DNA of 64,000 bases from Methylobacterium marchantiae (GCF_022179405.1 NZ_BPQT01000016.1:62001-126000); one strand, 5' to 3'. Positions 1 to 12,754 are shown, counted from the first letter of the stretch. Translations and numbers: made by a program. The notes: generated from the letters alone by a model not told the origin.

Positions 1-369
1 ATGATGAAGAACGATTGATCTTGGGATCGATGAAGCGACGTGGCGCCAACTCGCGATCGAGCACTTTCGGATGATGGGAGACGGAAGGCCCGATCGATCG
101 ACGACTGTCCACATCGTGGGCGGGAAGCCGTCCGGGCCGGCGGGAAATCCGCACCGGTCGAGGGTCTGCCGCGGTCTGATCGTTATCCTCGTTCGGAGAA
201 GACTACCGAGACATCTGGACGAAACACGGCCGTGGGACGTTGGCTGAGAGATGCCTCGGACGAGGTGGACGCCGTCCCGTGCAGGAGCGTGCGTGGACAA
301 TATGATCCGGAGCCGCCGGTCCGAAGCAATTGGGCCGGGCATGGCTCCCGGTGAAAGCGGGAGACCTGA
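1..369. other. Left edge, no supported gene
   Basis: No convincing coding sequence is visible here. The open frames present are arginine- and proline-rich translations typical of random frames in GC-rich DNA, and none has a good ribosome-binding site. The first 18 bases could be the in-frame end of a gene starting before the window, since they read to a TGA at 16-18, but nothing supports that further. Confidence 0.4.
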
Positions 370-603
370 ATGGACACTGCCCTCATTGCGATGAACGACG
401 AGGCCAACAGGCTCGGATCCGAGCGGCTCTTGACGCAGATGCGCGAGGAGGGGCTGGTCTATCGTCTCTGGGTGACGGGCACCTCGAAGGGAAGCCGTCT
501 CCACATGCAGGTGAACGGGCTCGACGCCGATCTGGAGCATCGCCTCGTGCGCGTGCTGAGGGGACGCGGCATGCAGCTCGACATCCAGCCGCTGACGCCG
601 TAG
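370..603 (+). CDS. Small hypothetical protein (77 aa)
   Basis: I do not recognise the family. It is a soluble, charged small protein with no signal peptide or membrane segment. Its composition is balanced (MDTALIAMNDEANRLG at the start), unlike the Arg/Pro-rich shadow frames around it. A purine-rich GGGAG stretch about 7 nt before the ATG is an acceptable ribosome-binding site. The C-terminal half (residues about 40-75) reads like a compact alpha/beta fold. It stands alone, 30 bp from the convergent MFS gene, so neighbours give no functional hint. The coding call rests on composition and the RBS. Confidence 0.5.
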   Translation: MDTALIAMNDEANRLGSERLLTQMREEGLVYRLWVTGTSKGSRLHMQVNGLDADLEHRLVRVLRGRGMQLDIQPLTP

Positions 604-633
604 CGGCGTCAGGGCGCGGACGCCCGTAGGCGG

Positions 634-1878
634 TCAGACCGGGTTCGATTTCGACGAACTCGCCCCGGACCGATCGAGCGCCGCCGACGCCGCCCACAGC
701 ACCAATCCACCCAGCGCCAGCGCCACGCCGACCCACCCGGTCGCGGGCAGACCGTATCCGGCGGTGAGGGCGAGGCCGGCGAGCCACGGGCCGAGCGCAT
801 TGGCGAAGTTGAAGGCCGAGTGGTTCAGCGCGGCGGCCAGGGTCTGCGCATCCTCGGCCACGTCCATGAGCCGGGTCTGCAGGATGGTGGCGAGGCCGCC
901 GCCGCAACCGATCAGGAACACCACCGGCGCCAGCGTCCAGACGCTGCCGACCGAGAACGGGTAGAGCGCCAGGGCCACCGCCGTCCAGACCAGGGTCAGC
1001 CCGGCGGCCGGCATCAGCGCGCGGTCGGCGGCCCAGGCGCAGACGAGGTTGCCGAGGGTCAGGCCAAGGCCGAACACGGCGAGAACCATCGGGATGGTCG
1101 CCGGCGAGGCATGGGTGACGTCGATCAGCGTCGAGGCGAGATAGGTATAGACCGAGAACAGGCCCCCGAAACCGATCGCGCCGATGGCGAGGGTCAGCCA
1201 GACCTGTCCGCGCCGGAGCGCTCCGAGTTCGCGGAGCGCGCTGGCGCCGACCGCCGGCCGTCCGAGGGGCGCCAGGATCCGTACCGACACGGCCGTCAGG
1301 AGGGCCGGGACGGCGACGAGCCCGAAGCTCCAGCGCCAGCCGACGAGTTGCCCGATCACGTTGGCGAGCGGCACGCCCGCCACCGTCGCGACGGTCAGCC
1401 CCAGGATCACCCGAGACACCGCCTGGCTGCGCCGTTCTCGCGGGACGAGCGAAGCGGCGACGAGGGCGGCCACGCCGAAATAGGCGCCGTGCGGCAGGCC
1501 GGCGAGAAAGCGGAACAGGAGCATCCCGTGGTAGCTCGGCGCGAGAGCCGAGAGGCCGTTGCCCAGCGCGAACAGAACCATGAGACCGACGAGGAGCGTC
1601 CTGCGCGCGACTTTCGCCGCGAGCACGGCGATGACCGGTGCGCCGACGACGACGCCGAGGGCATAGGCGCTGATGACGTGGCCGGCCGTCGGCGCGTCGA
1701 TGCCGAGATCGGGGGCGAAGGCCGGGAGCAGGCTCATCGCCGCGAATTCGGTGGTGCCGATGGCAAAACCTCCCATGGCCAGCGCGGTCAGGACGAGGCC
1801 GGGATGCCGTCCGGGCGATGCGCCCGGCAACGCGGCGGCCGTCGGCGCGGTCTCGCCGAGGGTGGTGGTTCCGGTCAT
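634..1878 (-). CDS. MFS transporter, DHA1 (AraJ-like) family
   Basis: A 414-aa inner-membrane drug/sugar efflux-type permease of the major facilitator superfamily. After about 30 cytoplasmic residues there are roughly twelve hydrophobic helices. The loop between helices 2 and 3 has the MFS motif-A-like stretch KVARRTLLVGLM, and the first helix carries GTTEFAAMSLLP, typical of the AraJ/NepI/CmlA branch of DHA1. The ATG overlaps the stop of the upstream GH15 gene by 4 nt (ATGA), so the two are translationally coupled. The substrate cannot be read from sequence. Export of a sugar or a toxic compound are both possible. Confidence 0.85.
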   Translation of the reverse strand: MTGTTTLGETAPTAAALPGASPGRHPGLVLTALAMGGFAIGTTEFAAMSLLPAFAPDLGIDAPTAGHVISAYALGVVVGAPVIAVLAAKVARRTLLVGLMVLFALGNGLSALAPSYHGMLLFRFLAGLPHGAYFGVAALVAASLVPRERRSQAVSRVILGLTVATVAGVPLANVIGQLVGWRWSFGLVAVPALLTAVSVRILAPLGRPAVGASALRELGALRRGQVWLTLAIGAIGFGGLFSVYTYLASTLIDVTHASPATIPMVLAVFGLGLTLGNLVCAWAADRALMPAAGLTLVWTAVALALYPFSVGSVWTLAPVVFLIGCGGGLATILQTRLMDVAEDAQTLAAALNHSAFNFANALGPWLAGLALTAGYGLPATGWVGVALALGGLVLWAASAALDRSGASSSKSNPV

Positions 1879-3764
1879 GAGGCCGCTTTCAGGGATCGTC
1901 CGCGGTCGCCGCGCAGGGAGCAGGCGGCATGGAGCAGGGCGAGGTGGCTCAAGCCCTGCGGTGTGTTGCCGAGATGGTCGCCGGTGGCGGGGTCCACCAT
2001 CTCGCTCATCACGCCGACGCCCTTGGCGACGGCGCTCAGCGTCTCGGTGAATGTCGCCTCGGCCTCCTCCTGTCGGCCGAGTTCGGCCAGGGCTTCCACG
2101 AGCCAGAACGAGCAGGCGACGAAGGCGCCCTCTTCCTTCTCGGCACCGGAATAGCGGAAGAGAAGCGGGCCGCGCCCGAGCTCGTCGCGGATCGCATCGA
2201 GGGTCGAGGACAGGCGCTCGCGCCCGTCGAAGCCGAACCGCACCGCCAGGGTCAGCGAGGCGTCGAGCCGGTCGGTGCCGGGATAGAAGGTGTAGGCCCG
2301 GCGCGTCTCAGACCAGCAATGCTCCTCGATCCAAGCCTGGATGCGATCCCGCTCGCGCGACCAGCGCGGGACGCAGGTCGCCGAAATATGGCCCGCCTCC
2401 GCCAGTTCGACGGCACGGGCGAGAGCCTGCCAGGCGCTGATCTTCGACATCGTGTAGTGCTGCGGAACTTCCAGTTCCCAGATGCCGGCATCCTTCTGGC
2501 GCCAGCGGTCGGCGCATTCGTCGGCGAGGGCGGCCAGGACCTTGGCGCTCTTCTGGTCGAGGATGTTGCCGTCGGCGACGAACAGGGTCGCGGTCTCGAA
2601 GATGTCGCCGTAGATCCCGTGCTGGTGCTGGCGGGCCGCCGCGTTGCCGACCCGGACCGGGCGCGAGCCACGATAGCCTGCGAGGTCGAGGGACGTCTCT
2701 TCCGGCACCCGCCCGCCGCGCAGAGTGTAGAAGACTTGCGCCCCATGCGCGTCGAGATGCTTCATCAGCCACGAGAAAGCGGCCTTCGCCTCCGGCATCG
2801 CGCCGACGCGCAGGAACGCGTTGACCGTGTAACCGGCATCGCGGATCCAGGCGTAGCGGTAATCGTAGTTCTTCGGCCCGCCGATGCGCTCCGGCAGCGA
2901 GGTGGTCGCCGCTGCGGCGATCGCGCCGCTGGGCGAATACAGCAGCAGCTTGAGGGCGAGGCCGCTGCGCCGCACCTCGGACCGGTGCGGCCCGTCGTAA
3001 TGCACCCCTTCCGCCCAATGCCGCCACGCCTCGTCGCTGACGTCGATGCGTGAATCGATCTCCGCGATGGTCGGTATCCCCAGGGGCTCGTCCTCGCCGG
3101 CGAGAAGCGCCACCAGCGCCCGCTCCCCCTCCGCCAGCGTCACCGCCGCGGCGATGGTGCGGTCTGTCTCCTCGACGATCCGGATGTTGTCGCTGAAGCG
3201 GACCACGCCGAGGACCGGGCCGACATGAAAGACGCAGCCATTCGGATTGGGCTGGAGCCAGGGTGAGACCGAGTCCCCGCGGGTGCCGAAGACGGCGCGA
3301 ATCCGGAATGTGACCGTGCCCGAGACCCCCTCCAGGCGCCGCGCCAGCTCGCACCACGGCAATCGGCCGGCATGACTGCTGTTGAGGGATTCCGTCATCC
3401 GTGCCGTGCCGGTCTCTGTGGTGAAGACCGTCTCGAGTACGTTGCTGTCGCTGCGGTAGCGCCGCTGCATCGTATAGCTGGCCTCGGGGCAGACCTGAAA
3501 ATAGCCGCCGCTCCCGGGCTCCAGCAGACGGTCGAACAGGGGCGGCGAATCCATCTCGGGCACGCACCACCAGGCCACCGCGCCGTCCGGCCCGACGAGG
3601 ACGACGGAGCGGCCGTCGCCCAGGGGAGCGTAATCCTGGATCGGGTGCTCGATTCCCTCCGCGACGACGCGCGCGGATTCCTCCCGCGCGGATGAGGCGC
3701 CCTCGTCAGGGGGGTGCCGGGCATCGACGCCGAGGTCGGCCCCCATCTGGGCGCGTTCGTTCAT
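1875..3764 (-). CDS. Glycoside hydrolase family 15 protein (glucoamylase/trehalase-like)
   Basis: About 629 aa, a cytoplasmic GH15 inverting alpha-glucosidase of the bacterial glucoamylase/trehalase group. An N-terminal beta-sandwich domain (residues about 40-270, with PLGDGRSVVLVGPDGAVAWWC) precedes an (alpha/alpha)6 barrel carrying the family hallmark NYDYRYAWIRDA and the later ISAWQALARAVELAE. The length fits the family. I chose the ATG giving MNERAQM; an in-frame ATG 36 nt upstream at 3800 is possible and neither has a strong RBS. The gene ends in a 4-nt overlap with the MFS gene. It probably acts on trehalose or short alpha-glucans, but the exact substrate is unknown. Confidence 0.85.
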   Translation of the reverse strand: MNERAQMGADLGVDARHPPDEGASSAREESARVVAEGIEHPIQDYAPLGDGRSVVLVGPDGAVAWWCVPEMDSPPLFDRLLEPGSGGYFQVCPEASYTMQRRYRSDSNVLETVFTTETGTARMTESLNSSHAGRLPWCELARRLEGVSGTVTFRIRAVFGTRGDSVSPWLQPNPNGCVFHVGPVLGVVRFSDNIRIVEETDRTIAAAVTLAEGERALVALLAGEDEPLGIPTIAEIDSRIDVSDEAWRHWAEGVHYDGPHRSEVRRSGLALKLLLYSPSGAIAAAATTSLPERIGGPKNYDYRYAWIRDAGYTVNAFLRVGAMPEAKAAFSWLMKHLDAHGAQVFYTLRGGRVPEETSLDLAGYRGSRPVRVGNAAARQHQHGIYGDIFETATLFVADGNILDQKSAKVLAALADECADRWRQKDAGIWELEVPQHYTMSKISAWQALARAVELAEAGHISATCVPRWSRERDRIQAWIEEHCWSETRRAYTFYPGTDRLDASLTLAVRFGFDGRERLSSTLDAIRDELGRGPLLFRYSGAEKEEGAFVACSFWLVEALAELGRQEEAEATFTETLSAVAKGVGVMSEMVDPATGDHLGNTPQGLSHLALLHAACSLRGDRGRSLKAAS

Positions 3765-3827
3765 GCTGGGTCTTGAGCGAGAGATGCGGGATCGAAACAC
3801 GGAAAGGGACGGTCCCGGCGCTGAGCG

Positions 3828-4985
3828 TTAGTTCAGAGGAACCTTATCCTTGCCCTTGCCGGGGTTCGCGGTGTTGATCAGCTTCGGCGATTTTTGTGCC
3901 GTGAGCGTCTGCTCCTGCGCTTTCGTGTCGATGCGCTTCGCGCGGCTGAACGGTTCCAGGACCTGCGAGGTGCCGGTCTCCAGGGCGCGGACGATGCCCT
4001 CGATCACGCGCAGATCGGCATAGCCTTCCTCGCTATCCGGCTCGGGCTCATGATCGTCGAGGATGCAGTCGGAGAAATATTTGAGCTCGCCGCCGAAATG
4101 GTCGGTGTTCTTGAAGCTGTCGTGTCTCTTGTCCTCGCCGATGGTGAGGATGCGCTCCAGCGGCTTGCCGTACATGTAGCCGGGATTGACCTCGACACTG
4201 CCCTTGGTGCCGACCACCGTGTAGCTGTCCAGGGTGTTGCCGTAATACGAGATCACGAACTGGGCGAGGCGGTCTTTCGGGAAGCGCAGGGTCACGGCGA
4301 CGGTATCGTCGAAACCGCCGAGGCCGGCCTGCGGGTGGCGGGTACCCACCGCCGAGACCACCTCCGTCGGCTCGTCGCCGAAGACATAGCGGGCGGCGTT
4401 GATGGGATATGGCCCCATATCGAAGATCGGGCCGGCCTCGATGCCGTTCTTCGCCCGATGGTTCTCGGGCGAGACCATCTGGGTGAAGGTCGACGAAAAC
4501 GTCAGGAGTTCGCCGAGATCGCCGGCACGGATCAGATCGATCGTCGCGAGGGTGCAGGGCTCGAAATGCAGCCTGTAGGCCACCATCAGCTTGGCACCGG
4601 ACGCCTTCTGCGCCGCGATGATCTCGTTGGACTTCTCGACCGAGATCTCCAGCGGCTTCTCGACCAGGACGTGGATGCCGGCCTTCAGCGCGGGTATCGC
4701 GAACTCGGCATGGCGCCAGTTCGGCGTGGCGAGGTAGATCGCGTCGATCGTGCCCGACGCGAGCAAGTCACCGAACTGCTCGTAGCTGTAGGAATCGGTG
4801 ACGCCGTATTGCTCGCCGACGCCGCGCGCCTTCTCCGGGTCGCCGGTGACGAAGGCGACGATCTCGGAATTGCCGGTGTGCTTCACGCCCGGCAGCATCG
4901 CTTCCTGAGTGATGTCGCCGAGGGCGACGAAGGCGTAGCGGACCTTCCTGGAGGATGTCAGGCCGAGGGTGGAGGCGATGCTCAT
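3828..4985 (-). CDS. Gfo/Idh/MocA family NAD(P)-dependent oxidoreductase
   Basis: A 385-aa sugar dehydrogenase-type protein. The N-terminal Rossmann domain (about residues 14-140) contains the conserved VEKPLE (EKP) motif, and a C-terminal alpha/beta dimerisation domain follows. The N-terminal sequence VRYAFVALGDITQEAMLPG replaces the usual GxGxxG with a degenerate form seen in glucose-fructose-oxidoreductase-like members. The start chosen gives MSIASTLG. The longer frame upstream is low-complexity and lacks family similarity. It lies 63 bp beyond the GH15 gene on the same strand, so a shared sugar-metabolism operon is plausible. The reaction catalysed is not determinable. Confidence 0.85.
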   Translation of the reverse strand: MSIASTLGLTSSRKVRYAFVALGDITQEAMLPGVKHTGNSEIVAFVTGDPEKARGVGEQYGVTDSYSYEQFGDLLASGTIDAIYLATPNWRHAEFAIPALKAGIHVLVEKPLEISVEKSNEIIAAQKASGAKLMVAYRLHFEPCTLATIDLIRAGDLGELLTFSSTFTQMVSPENHRAKNGIEAGPIFDMGPYPINAARYVFGDEPTEVVSAVGTRHPQAGLGGFDDTVAVTLRFPKDRLAQFVISYYGNTLDSYTVVGTKGSVEVNPGYMYGKPLERILTIGEDKRHDSFKNTDHFGGELKYFSDCILDDHEPEPDSEEGYADLRVIEGIVRALETGTSQVLEPFSRAKRIDTKAQEQTLTAQKSPKLINTANPGKGKDKVPLN

Positions 4986-5234
4986 GCGGATGTCCGTTTG
5001 AGTGATGCGTGTCGGGCGGCTGGGTTCAACGGTCGGCGGCGGCGCATGTCGGGAGCGTCGAAGACCGGGAAGCCCAGCGGCCGGGCGGAACGGCGATGAC
5101 GGGCTGCGCGGACGCGACCGGCCCGGCCTGACGGCGCGGTTCACCGCTCGCCGATATCCATGCCGGGGCAACGTTGCACTGCAGCTAAGGTTTCCGCGTC
5201 GGCCGGTCGCGGCCATCCGAGACCGGTTTGTGCC

Positions 5235-7655
5235 TCAGCGCGGAACGGCGAGCCGAAGGATGCGCGACAGGTCGGCCACCGAATAGGGTTTACGCAGCAG
5301 CTCGAAGCCGTGGCTTCCTTCCTCGGCGAGGACGTGACTGTAGCCGGAGGTGAGCACGACGGGCAAAGCAGGCCATCGACGCCCGATCGCATGGCCGAGC
5401 GCGATGCCGTTCATCCCCGGCATCACGACATCGGAGAAGACCACCTCGAACCCGGTGGGGTTGGAGGCCAGCGTGTCGAGGGCTCGCTGCGCATCCGTCA
5501 CCCAATGCGTGATGTAGCCGAGCTCCTGCAGGGCCTGGGTCGCGAAGGCGCCGACTTCGGCGTTGTCCTCCACCACCAGGACGCGGGTGCCGTGGCTCTC
5601 GGCCAGCGGCGGCGGCTCCTGCACCGGCTCGGCCGCGACGGCCTCGCCCGGCGCGCGCGGGAGATAGAGGGTGAAGGTCGTCCCCTGGCCGAGATGGCTC
5701 TCGACCACGACCTCGCCGCCCGATTGCTTGGCGAAGCCGAAGACCTGGGACAGGCCGAGGCCGGTGCCCTGACCGACACCCTTGGTGGTGAAGAACGGCT
5801 CGAAGATCCGGTCGAGCATCTCGGGCGCCATGCCGGTGCCCGTATCGGAGACCGAGACAGCGACGAAATCGCCCCGGATGCGAGGATGGGCCCGGACGGC
5901 CGGGATGATCGAGGCGCGACGGACGCGGATCGTCAGCCTGCCCTCCCCGTCCATGGCGTCGCGGGCATTGACGACCATGTTGACGAGCGCGGTGTCGAAC
6001 TGGCTCGGATCGGCGTCGATGAGACAGGAGAGCGGCTGCCCCGCAGCGTCGCGGCCGGTGTCGATCTGGGTCTCGACCCGGATGCGTGCGCCGGTGAGCG
6101 TGCCCACCATGTCGGCCACCGAGGCCACGCTCTTGGCGACGTCGAAGACCTCGGGCGACAGGGATTGGCGCCGGGCGAAGGCCAGGAGCTGGCCGGTGAG
6201 CTTGGCCGCCCGCGTCACCGTGTCGGAGATGGCGTCGACGTAGCGGCGGCGGCGTTCCTCCGGGAGGTCGGGCCGGCGCAGGAGGTCGGTGGACGAGCGG
6301 ATCACGGTCAACAGGTTGTTGAAGTCGTGCGCGACGCCGCCGGTGAGCTGGCCCACGGCTTCGAGCTTCTGGGATTGGCGAAGCTGCTCTTCCAGGGCCT
6401 TGCGCTCGGTCACGTCGCGGCCGGCCGCGTAGAAGTGATCTCCCTGCGGGATCGCGTTCCAGGAGATCCAGCGTTCGCTGCCATCCGCGGCTCTCTGCCG
6501 GATGTCGAGATTGTCGAGGACCGCCCCGCCGAGCAGCACCTTCATCGCATTGTCGGCCGCTTCCCGGTCGTCGGGATGGACGAACGCGTCGAACCGCGCG
6601 CCGATCAGCGCGTCGGCCGGCCAGCCGAGCATCTCGGTCCATGCCGGATTGACCGCGCGGTAACGCCCGTCGAACCCGCAGATCACGAGGAGATCGCGGC
6701 TCGCACGCCAGACGAGGTCGCGCTCGGTGGTCCGTTCGCGGGCCGTGGTCCTCAGCACGGTCTCGGCCTCGCGCCGGTCGGTGATGTCGTTGAACAGAAT
6801 CGCGACGCGACGCTGCACCGGCTCCCCGATGCGCAGGGCGTGGACGTCGAACCAGCGGCCGAGGGCCACCGCCCCACTCTCGAACCGGACCGGATTGCCG
6901 GTCAGGGCGACGTCGCCGTAGGTCTCAAGCCAGCGCGGCTCGATGTCGGGAAGGACGTCGCTGATCCAGCGGCCTTCCACGTCACCGAGGCCGGACTGGC
7001 GCTCGAAGGCCGGATTGACCTCGACGAAGCGATAATCGATGGGGCGCCCGGCCGTATTGAAACGCATCTCCACGATGCAGAACCCGGCATCGATGGCATC
7101 GAACAGGGTCCGGTATCGCGCCTCGCTCTCGGCGAGCTTGCCTTCCTCCGTGCGAAAGCGCGTGACGTCGAGCTGACTGCCGAAGAAGTAGCGCAGGTGC
7201 CCGTCGGCATCGAAGACCGGGCTGACGTAGAGCTCGTTGCGGAACGGCGACCCGTCCCGGTGATAGTTGACGATCTCCACCACCACGTCGCGCCGCGCCG
7301 CGATGGAATCGCGAAGGCGCGCCACGTCGGCGGGGTCGGTCGCCGGCCCCTGCAGGAAGCGGCAATTGCGCCCGACGAGTTCCTCTGCGGAATAGCCGCA
7401 CAGATCGAGGAAGGCACGGTTGGCGAAGACGATCGGATTGTCGGGCAGGTTCGGGTCGGTGATGATCTGCGGCATGCGGGTCTTTTCCGCCGCCGTGAAC
7501 AGCAGTTCGGACCCCGCCGCCGAGGTCCGCTGGCCCGCACGCGGCGAATGGATGCCGGAGGCGATCTCGGCTCTCAGCCGGGAGATCTCGACTTCGAGAT
7601 CATCCGCGCGCCGCCGCAGCCGATCGATGTCGTCCTCCATGCCGCCCGTTCCCAT
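5235..7655 (-). CDS. LOV/PAS hybrid sensor histidine kinase with receiver domain
   Basis: An 806-aa cytoplasmic hybrid kinase. A short coiled coil (residues 6-32) precedes a LOV-type PAS domain whose signature GRNCRFLQG places the flavin-adduct cysteine at residue 98. Two further PAS regions follow, the last ending near [14 protein letters not shown]. Then come a HisKA domain with phospho-acceptor His in VAHDFNNLL, a HATPase with NARDAM, DTGTGM and GTGLGLS boxes, and a C-terminal receiver (VLVVEDN, phospho-Asp in FSDVVMPG). No transmembrane segment is seen. The intact LOV motif predicts blue-light sensing through FMN. No output regulator is adjacent. An alternative start at residue 6 (MEDDID) is possible. 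Confidence 0.93.
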   Translation of the reverse strand: MGTGGMEDDIDRLRRRADDLEVEISRLRAEIASGIHSPRAGQRTSAAGSELLFTAAEKTRMPQIITDPNLPDNPIVFANRAFLDLCGYSAEELVGRNCRFLQGPATDPADVARLRDSIAARRDVVVEIVNYHRDGSPFRNELYVSPVFDADGHLRYFFGSQLDVTRFRTEEGKLAESEARYRTLFDAIDAGFCIVEMRFNTAGRPIDYRFVEVNPAFERQSGLGDVEGRWISDVLPDIEPRWLETYGDVALTGNPVRFESGAVALGRWFDVHALRIGEPVQRRVAILFNDITDRREAETVLRTTARERTTERDLVWRASRDLLVICGFDGRYRAVNPAWTEMLGWPADALIGARFDAFVHPDDREAADNAMKVLLGGAVLDNLDIRQRAADGSERWISWNAIPQGDHFYAAGRDVTERKALEEQLRQSQKLEAVGQLTGGVAHDFNNLLTVIRSSTDLLRRPDLPEERRRRYVDAISDTVTRAAKLTGQLLAFARRQSLSPEVFDVAKSVASVADMVGTLTGARIRVETQIDTGRDAAGQPLSCLIDADPSQFDTALVNMVVNARDAMDGEGRLTIRVRRASIIPAVRAHPRIRGDFVAVSVSDTGTGMAPEMLDRIFEPFFTTKGVGQGTGLGLSQVFGFAKQSGGEVVVESHLGQGTTFTLYLPRAPGEAVAAEPVQEPPPLAESHGTRVLVVEDNAEVGAFATQALQELGYITHWVTDAQRALDTLASNPTGFEVVFSDVVMPGMNGIALGHAIGRRWPALPVVLTSGYSHVLAEEGSHGFELLRKPYSVADLSRILRLAVPR

Positions 7656-7783
7656 TCGCCCCCGCGCTCATTCGGGCTTCGTGGCTTTCAACGGGCGAGA
7701 TGACGGTCGGCTCCCTGACCCGGATCGGGCGCGGGAGAGCACCGACCGCATGGATGTTCGAGGTCGCGGATCGATCGGCGCGA

Positions 7784-7909
7784 TCAGCCGCGGACGTCCT
7801 CGTCCCACTCGACGCGCGGATGGGTGACGGATGGCTGGCGGAGGGCCGCGAGCGCCAGGCAGCTCACGGCACAGATCGAGGCACTGGTGTAGAAGATGAG
7901 GTCGAGCAC
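7784..7909 (-). CDS. Putative small membrane protein (41 aa, GTG start)
   Basis: A short frame with one hydrophobic segment right after the start (LDLIFYTSASICAVSCLALA) and an acidic polar tail ending VEWDEDVRG. A GAGGA Shine-Dalgarno sequence stands 8 nt upstream of the GTG, which makes translation credible. It lies alone in the 660-bp gap before the LOV kinase gene. No family is recognised, and the call rests only on the RBS, the clean TM-plus-tail layout and the composition. Confidence 0.45.
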   Translation of the reverse strand: MLDLIFYTSASICAVSCLALAALRQPSVTHPRVEWDEDVRG

Positions 7910-8121
7910 GAACGGGGTCCTCGCGGCACGCAAGTGATCCCAACACTCCGACGGCGTGGCTAAGAAAGCCTGAACGACGCCGCGGAAAGTCGCCCGTCAA
8001 ACCCTTCGTTCACCATGTCGGCGCGCTTGCCGGGGCCGGTCCGGTCGTCTGTGCGCCGGCGCAGCTCGTCGGTGCCCGCCCGGACGTAGAGCCCTCGCCT
8101 CCCCAACGAGGAACGAGGGCA

Positions 8122-8265
8122 ATGGCCTCCAAGATCGTCCTGGCGCTGACCGTTCTGGTCTTTCTGACCACGGGCCGTGCTCCGGGAATGCGCGAATTGC
8201 GGAACCCCGACGCGGAAGCCGGCCACGCCCGCATCGTCCATATGGTCAAGCGCGTTTCCGGGTGA
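8122..8265 (+). CDS. Putative small secreted or membrane-anchored peptide (47 aa)
   Basis: MASKIVLALTVLVFLTTG forms an N-terminal hydrophobic stretch like a signal or anchor, followed by a hydrophilic, histidine-containing tail ending in VHMVKRVSG. A purine-rich stretch (GAGGAACGAGGGCA) directly precedes the ATG and holds a good RBS. No family is recognised. It overlaps no other supported gene and fills part of the gap before the convergent PAP2 phosphatase gene. Confidence 0.45.
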   Translation: MASKIVLALTVLVFLTTGRAPGMRELRNPDAEAGHARIVHMVKRVSG

Positions 8266-8315
8266 TCGCTCTCGATACCCGCCGACGCGATTTCCGTAGG
8301 TCGCCGAAGGGTCGC

Positions 8316-9749
8316 CTATCGCGCTGTCCGGCTCGCTGCGAAAGACGCCGCCTTGCCCGCGGCCGCGTAGAGGTCGAGGCGGGAATACAGGCCGAAGGCC
8401 GAGCCGTCATCGAGGAAGCCGCCCGCCGGACCGAGGGTGGCGGTCAGGATGTCGTTGGCCTCGGCGAGGGTCAGTGCCGGGAAGGCGACCGTGAGGAGAT
8501 ATCCGGCTTCCGGCGCGGCCTGCCCGACATCCACCGTCTGGCCCGACCGGGCCGGATGCACCACCGGCAGGCCGTAGGTCTGGGTGGAGGCGTACATCGC
8601 CGCGTTGGCAGCGGGATCCTTGAACCGGCTCCGGTCTGCGGCGGCGCAGGCGGCGACCGTGTCGCCACAACGCTCGCGGAGGAAGGCCTGGAGTTCCGCG
8701 CGCGCCACCTTCAAGGCCTCCGGATAGTCCGTGATGGTCACTGCGGTGTCCGTGGCCCGGCTCATCTCGTTGTCGATGGCCGGGTTCGCGCGGGTCTGTC
8801 CGACATAGGCGGGGTCGTTGGCGAGGAGGTGGGCGACGGCGTGGAGCGCGACGGCACGGCCGCCGAGCACGTCCATGGCGTAATGGGCACCGACCACGAT
8901 CCGGTTGTTGCCGTACTCGGCCCCGCGCGCGATCATCTGTTGGTAGCGCTCCGGGACCAGCAGGGCGAGGAGCAGCGATTCCGTGTAGCCGTAGGTGGTG
9001 TGGCCGCTCGGATAGGACGGGCTGTCGCTCAGGTTCTGTTTCGGCCCGCGCAGCCAGTCCATGCTGTGCGAGGCGGCGCCGAAGTAGTCCTGGCCCCGGT
9101 ACGAGAGCAAGGTCGGCTCGGTCTGGAACGGGCGGGAATTGCCGAAGGCGTCGGCACCCGGCGTTCCGGCAGGGCGGCCATAGGCCTTGCCGAAGACATC
9201 GGTCGTGCCGCCGATCGCGTCGAAGATCGCGCGGGCTGCCTCGGAGGCGGGCTTTTCGCCGTTCGTCGTCGCGTTGGCGAAGAAGTATTTCCCGGCATTC
9301 GAATCCGACTTCGTGATGTTGTTGGTGTAGCCGATCAGCCTGGCGAGGCCGCCCGAGACGTTGGTGAAGGTCTTGGAATCCTCGTAGCGGGCCTTGGCCT
9401 GGTAGGCGTCTCCCAGCGACGTGCCGAGACCGTCGGCGAGTTCGGCCGCATTGCCGTCGGTGATGAAACAGTCGCGCAGGGCGAGCTGCTGCTGCTCGGC
9501 GAAGGGCAGCAGGAGCGGCTGGCTATGCCGCCCCGTCTGGATGTCGCCGGTCACCGTCAGGTTCGCGGCCAGCGCCGCCTTGCCCTCCGGCGTCGCCGCC
9601 AAAGCGCTCACCGGCGCCAGCCCGCGCAGGGCCGCGAGGTTCGTCGCCGATTGCGCCAGGGCGTGGGCGGGGGCGAGGGTGCAGAGGGCGATGAGCCCGA
9701 GCTTGATGGCGTGGGTCATGGTGGCGTGGCTCATGATGGTTTCGCTCAT
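8316..9749 (-). CDS. PAP2-family acid phosphatase (secreted)
   Basis: A 477-aa phosphatase of the PAP2/class A acid phosphatase superfamily. A signal peptide (LGLIALCTLAPAHALAQS, cleavage near residue 33) indicates export to the periplasm. The catalytic motifs are PSGHTTYG and the downstream R-x5-H-x3-D reading NRIVVGAHYAMD, which carries the nucleophilic His and its Asp partner. A long C-terminal region (about residues 330-477) extends beyond the core. Three in-frame ATGs lie within the first 11 residues (9749, 9734, 9719); the longest is given. It is likely a non-specific phosphomonoesterase. Confidence 0.88.
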   Translation of the reverse strand: MSETIMSHATMTHAIKLGLIALCTLAPAHALAQSATNLAALRGLAPVSALAATPEGKAALAANLTVTGDIQTGRHSQPLLLPFAEQQQLALRDCFITDGNAAELADGLGTSLGDAYQAKARYEDSKTFTNVSGGLARLIGYTNNITKSDSNAGKYFFANATTNGEKPASEAARAIFDAIGGTTDVFGKAYGRPAGTPGADAFGNSRPFQTEPTLLSYRGQDYFGAASHSMDWLRGPKQNLSDSPSYPSGHTTYGYTESLLLALLVPERYQQMIARGAEYGNNRIVVGAHYAMDVLGGRAVALHAVAHLLANDPAYVGQTRANPAIDNEMSRATDTAVTITDYPEALKVARAELQAFLRERCGDTVAACAAADRSRFKDPAANAAMYASTQTYGLPVVHPARSGQTVDVGQAAPEAGYLLTVAFPALTLAEANDILTATLGPAGGFLDDGSAFGLYSRLDLYAAAGKAASFAASRTAR

Positions 9750-10075
9750 GGCACCGGAATCAGGCTGTTGGCGTGGCGGCGGAGGCTAGCAGAGTGATCC
9801 CCCGGCCGCCGCCATCGCTCATGGTCAAGAGCACCAATCCGTGACGTCCGCATGAACCCTCGGCGGGTCGTTTCCCGAGGCCGGGTGCGCGCCCGACTCC
9901 GAGCTTGGCGCCGATGGTGCATCTCCGCCCCGACTGAGCCAAAGCCATCGGGACCGATGACCGTCCATCCGCCGCTTCACGTGCCCCAACGCACGCCCCC
10001 TTGCCCCTCGGGGCTTCATGTGTCCGCTTACCGAACCGAGGCCGTCCCGCCCGGTCTCGCACGAGGGACATGGGC
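9750..10075. other. Intergenic, no feature seen
   Basis: About 326 bp between the divergent PAP2 and MGH1-type hydrolase genes. No coding frame of credible composition, RNA gene or strong hairpin is seen. It should contain both promoters, but I cannot place a -35/-10 pair with confidence. Confidence 0.4.

Positions 10076-12754
<2,679 letters not shown>

Noticed and set aside
5160-7703. Long plus-strand open frame (847 codons) opposite the LOV kinase gene
   Set aside because: Its translation is His/Arg/Asp-rich without domains and lies fully antisense to a clear kinase. Long antisense frames are expected in such GC-rich DNA.
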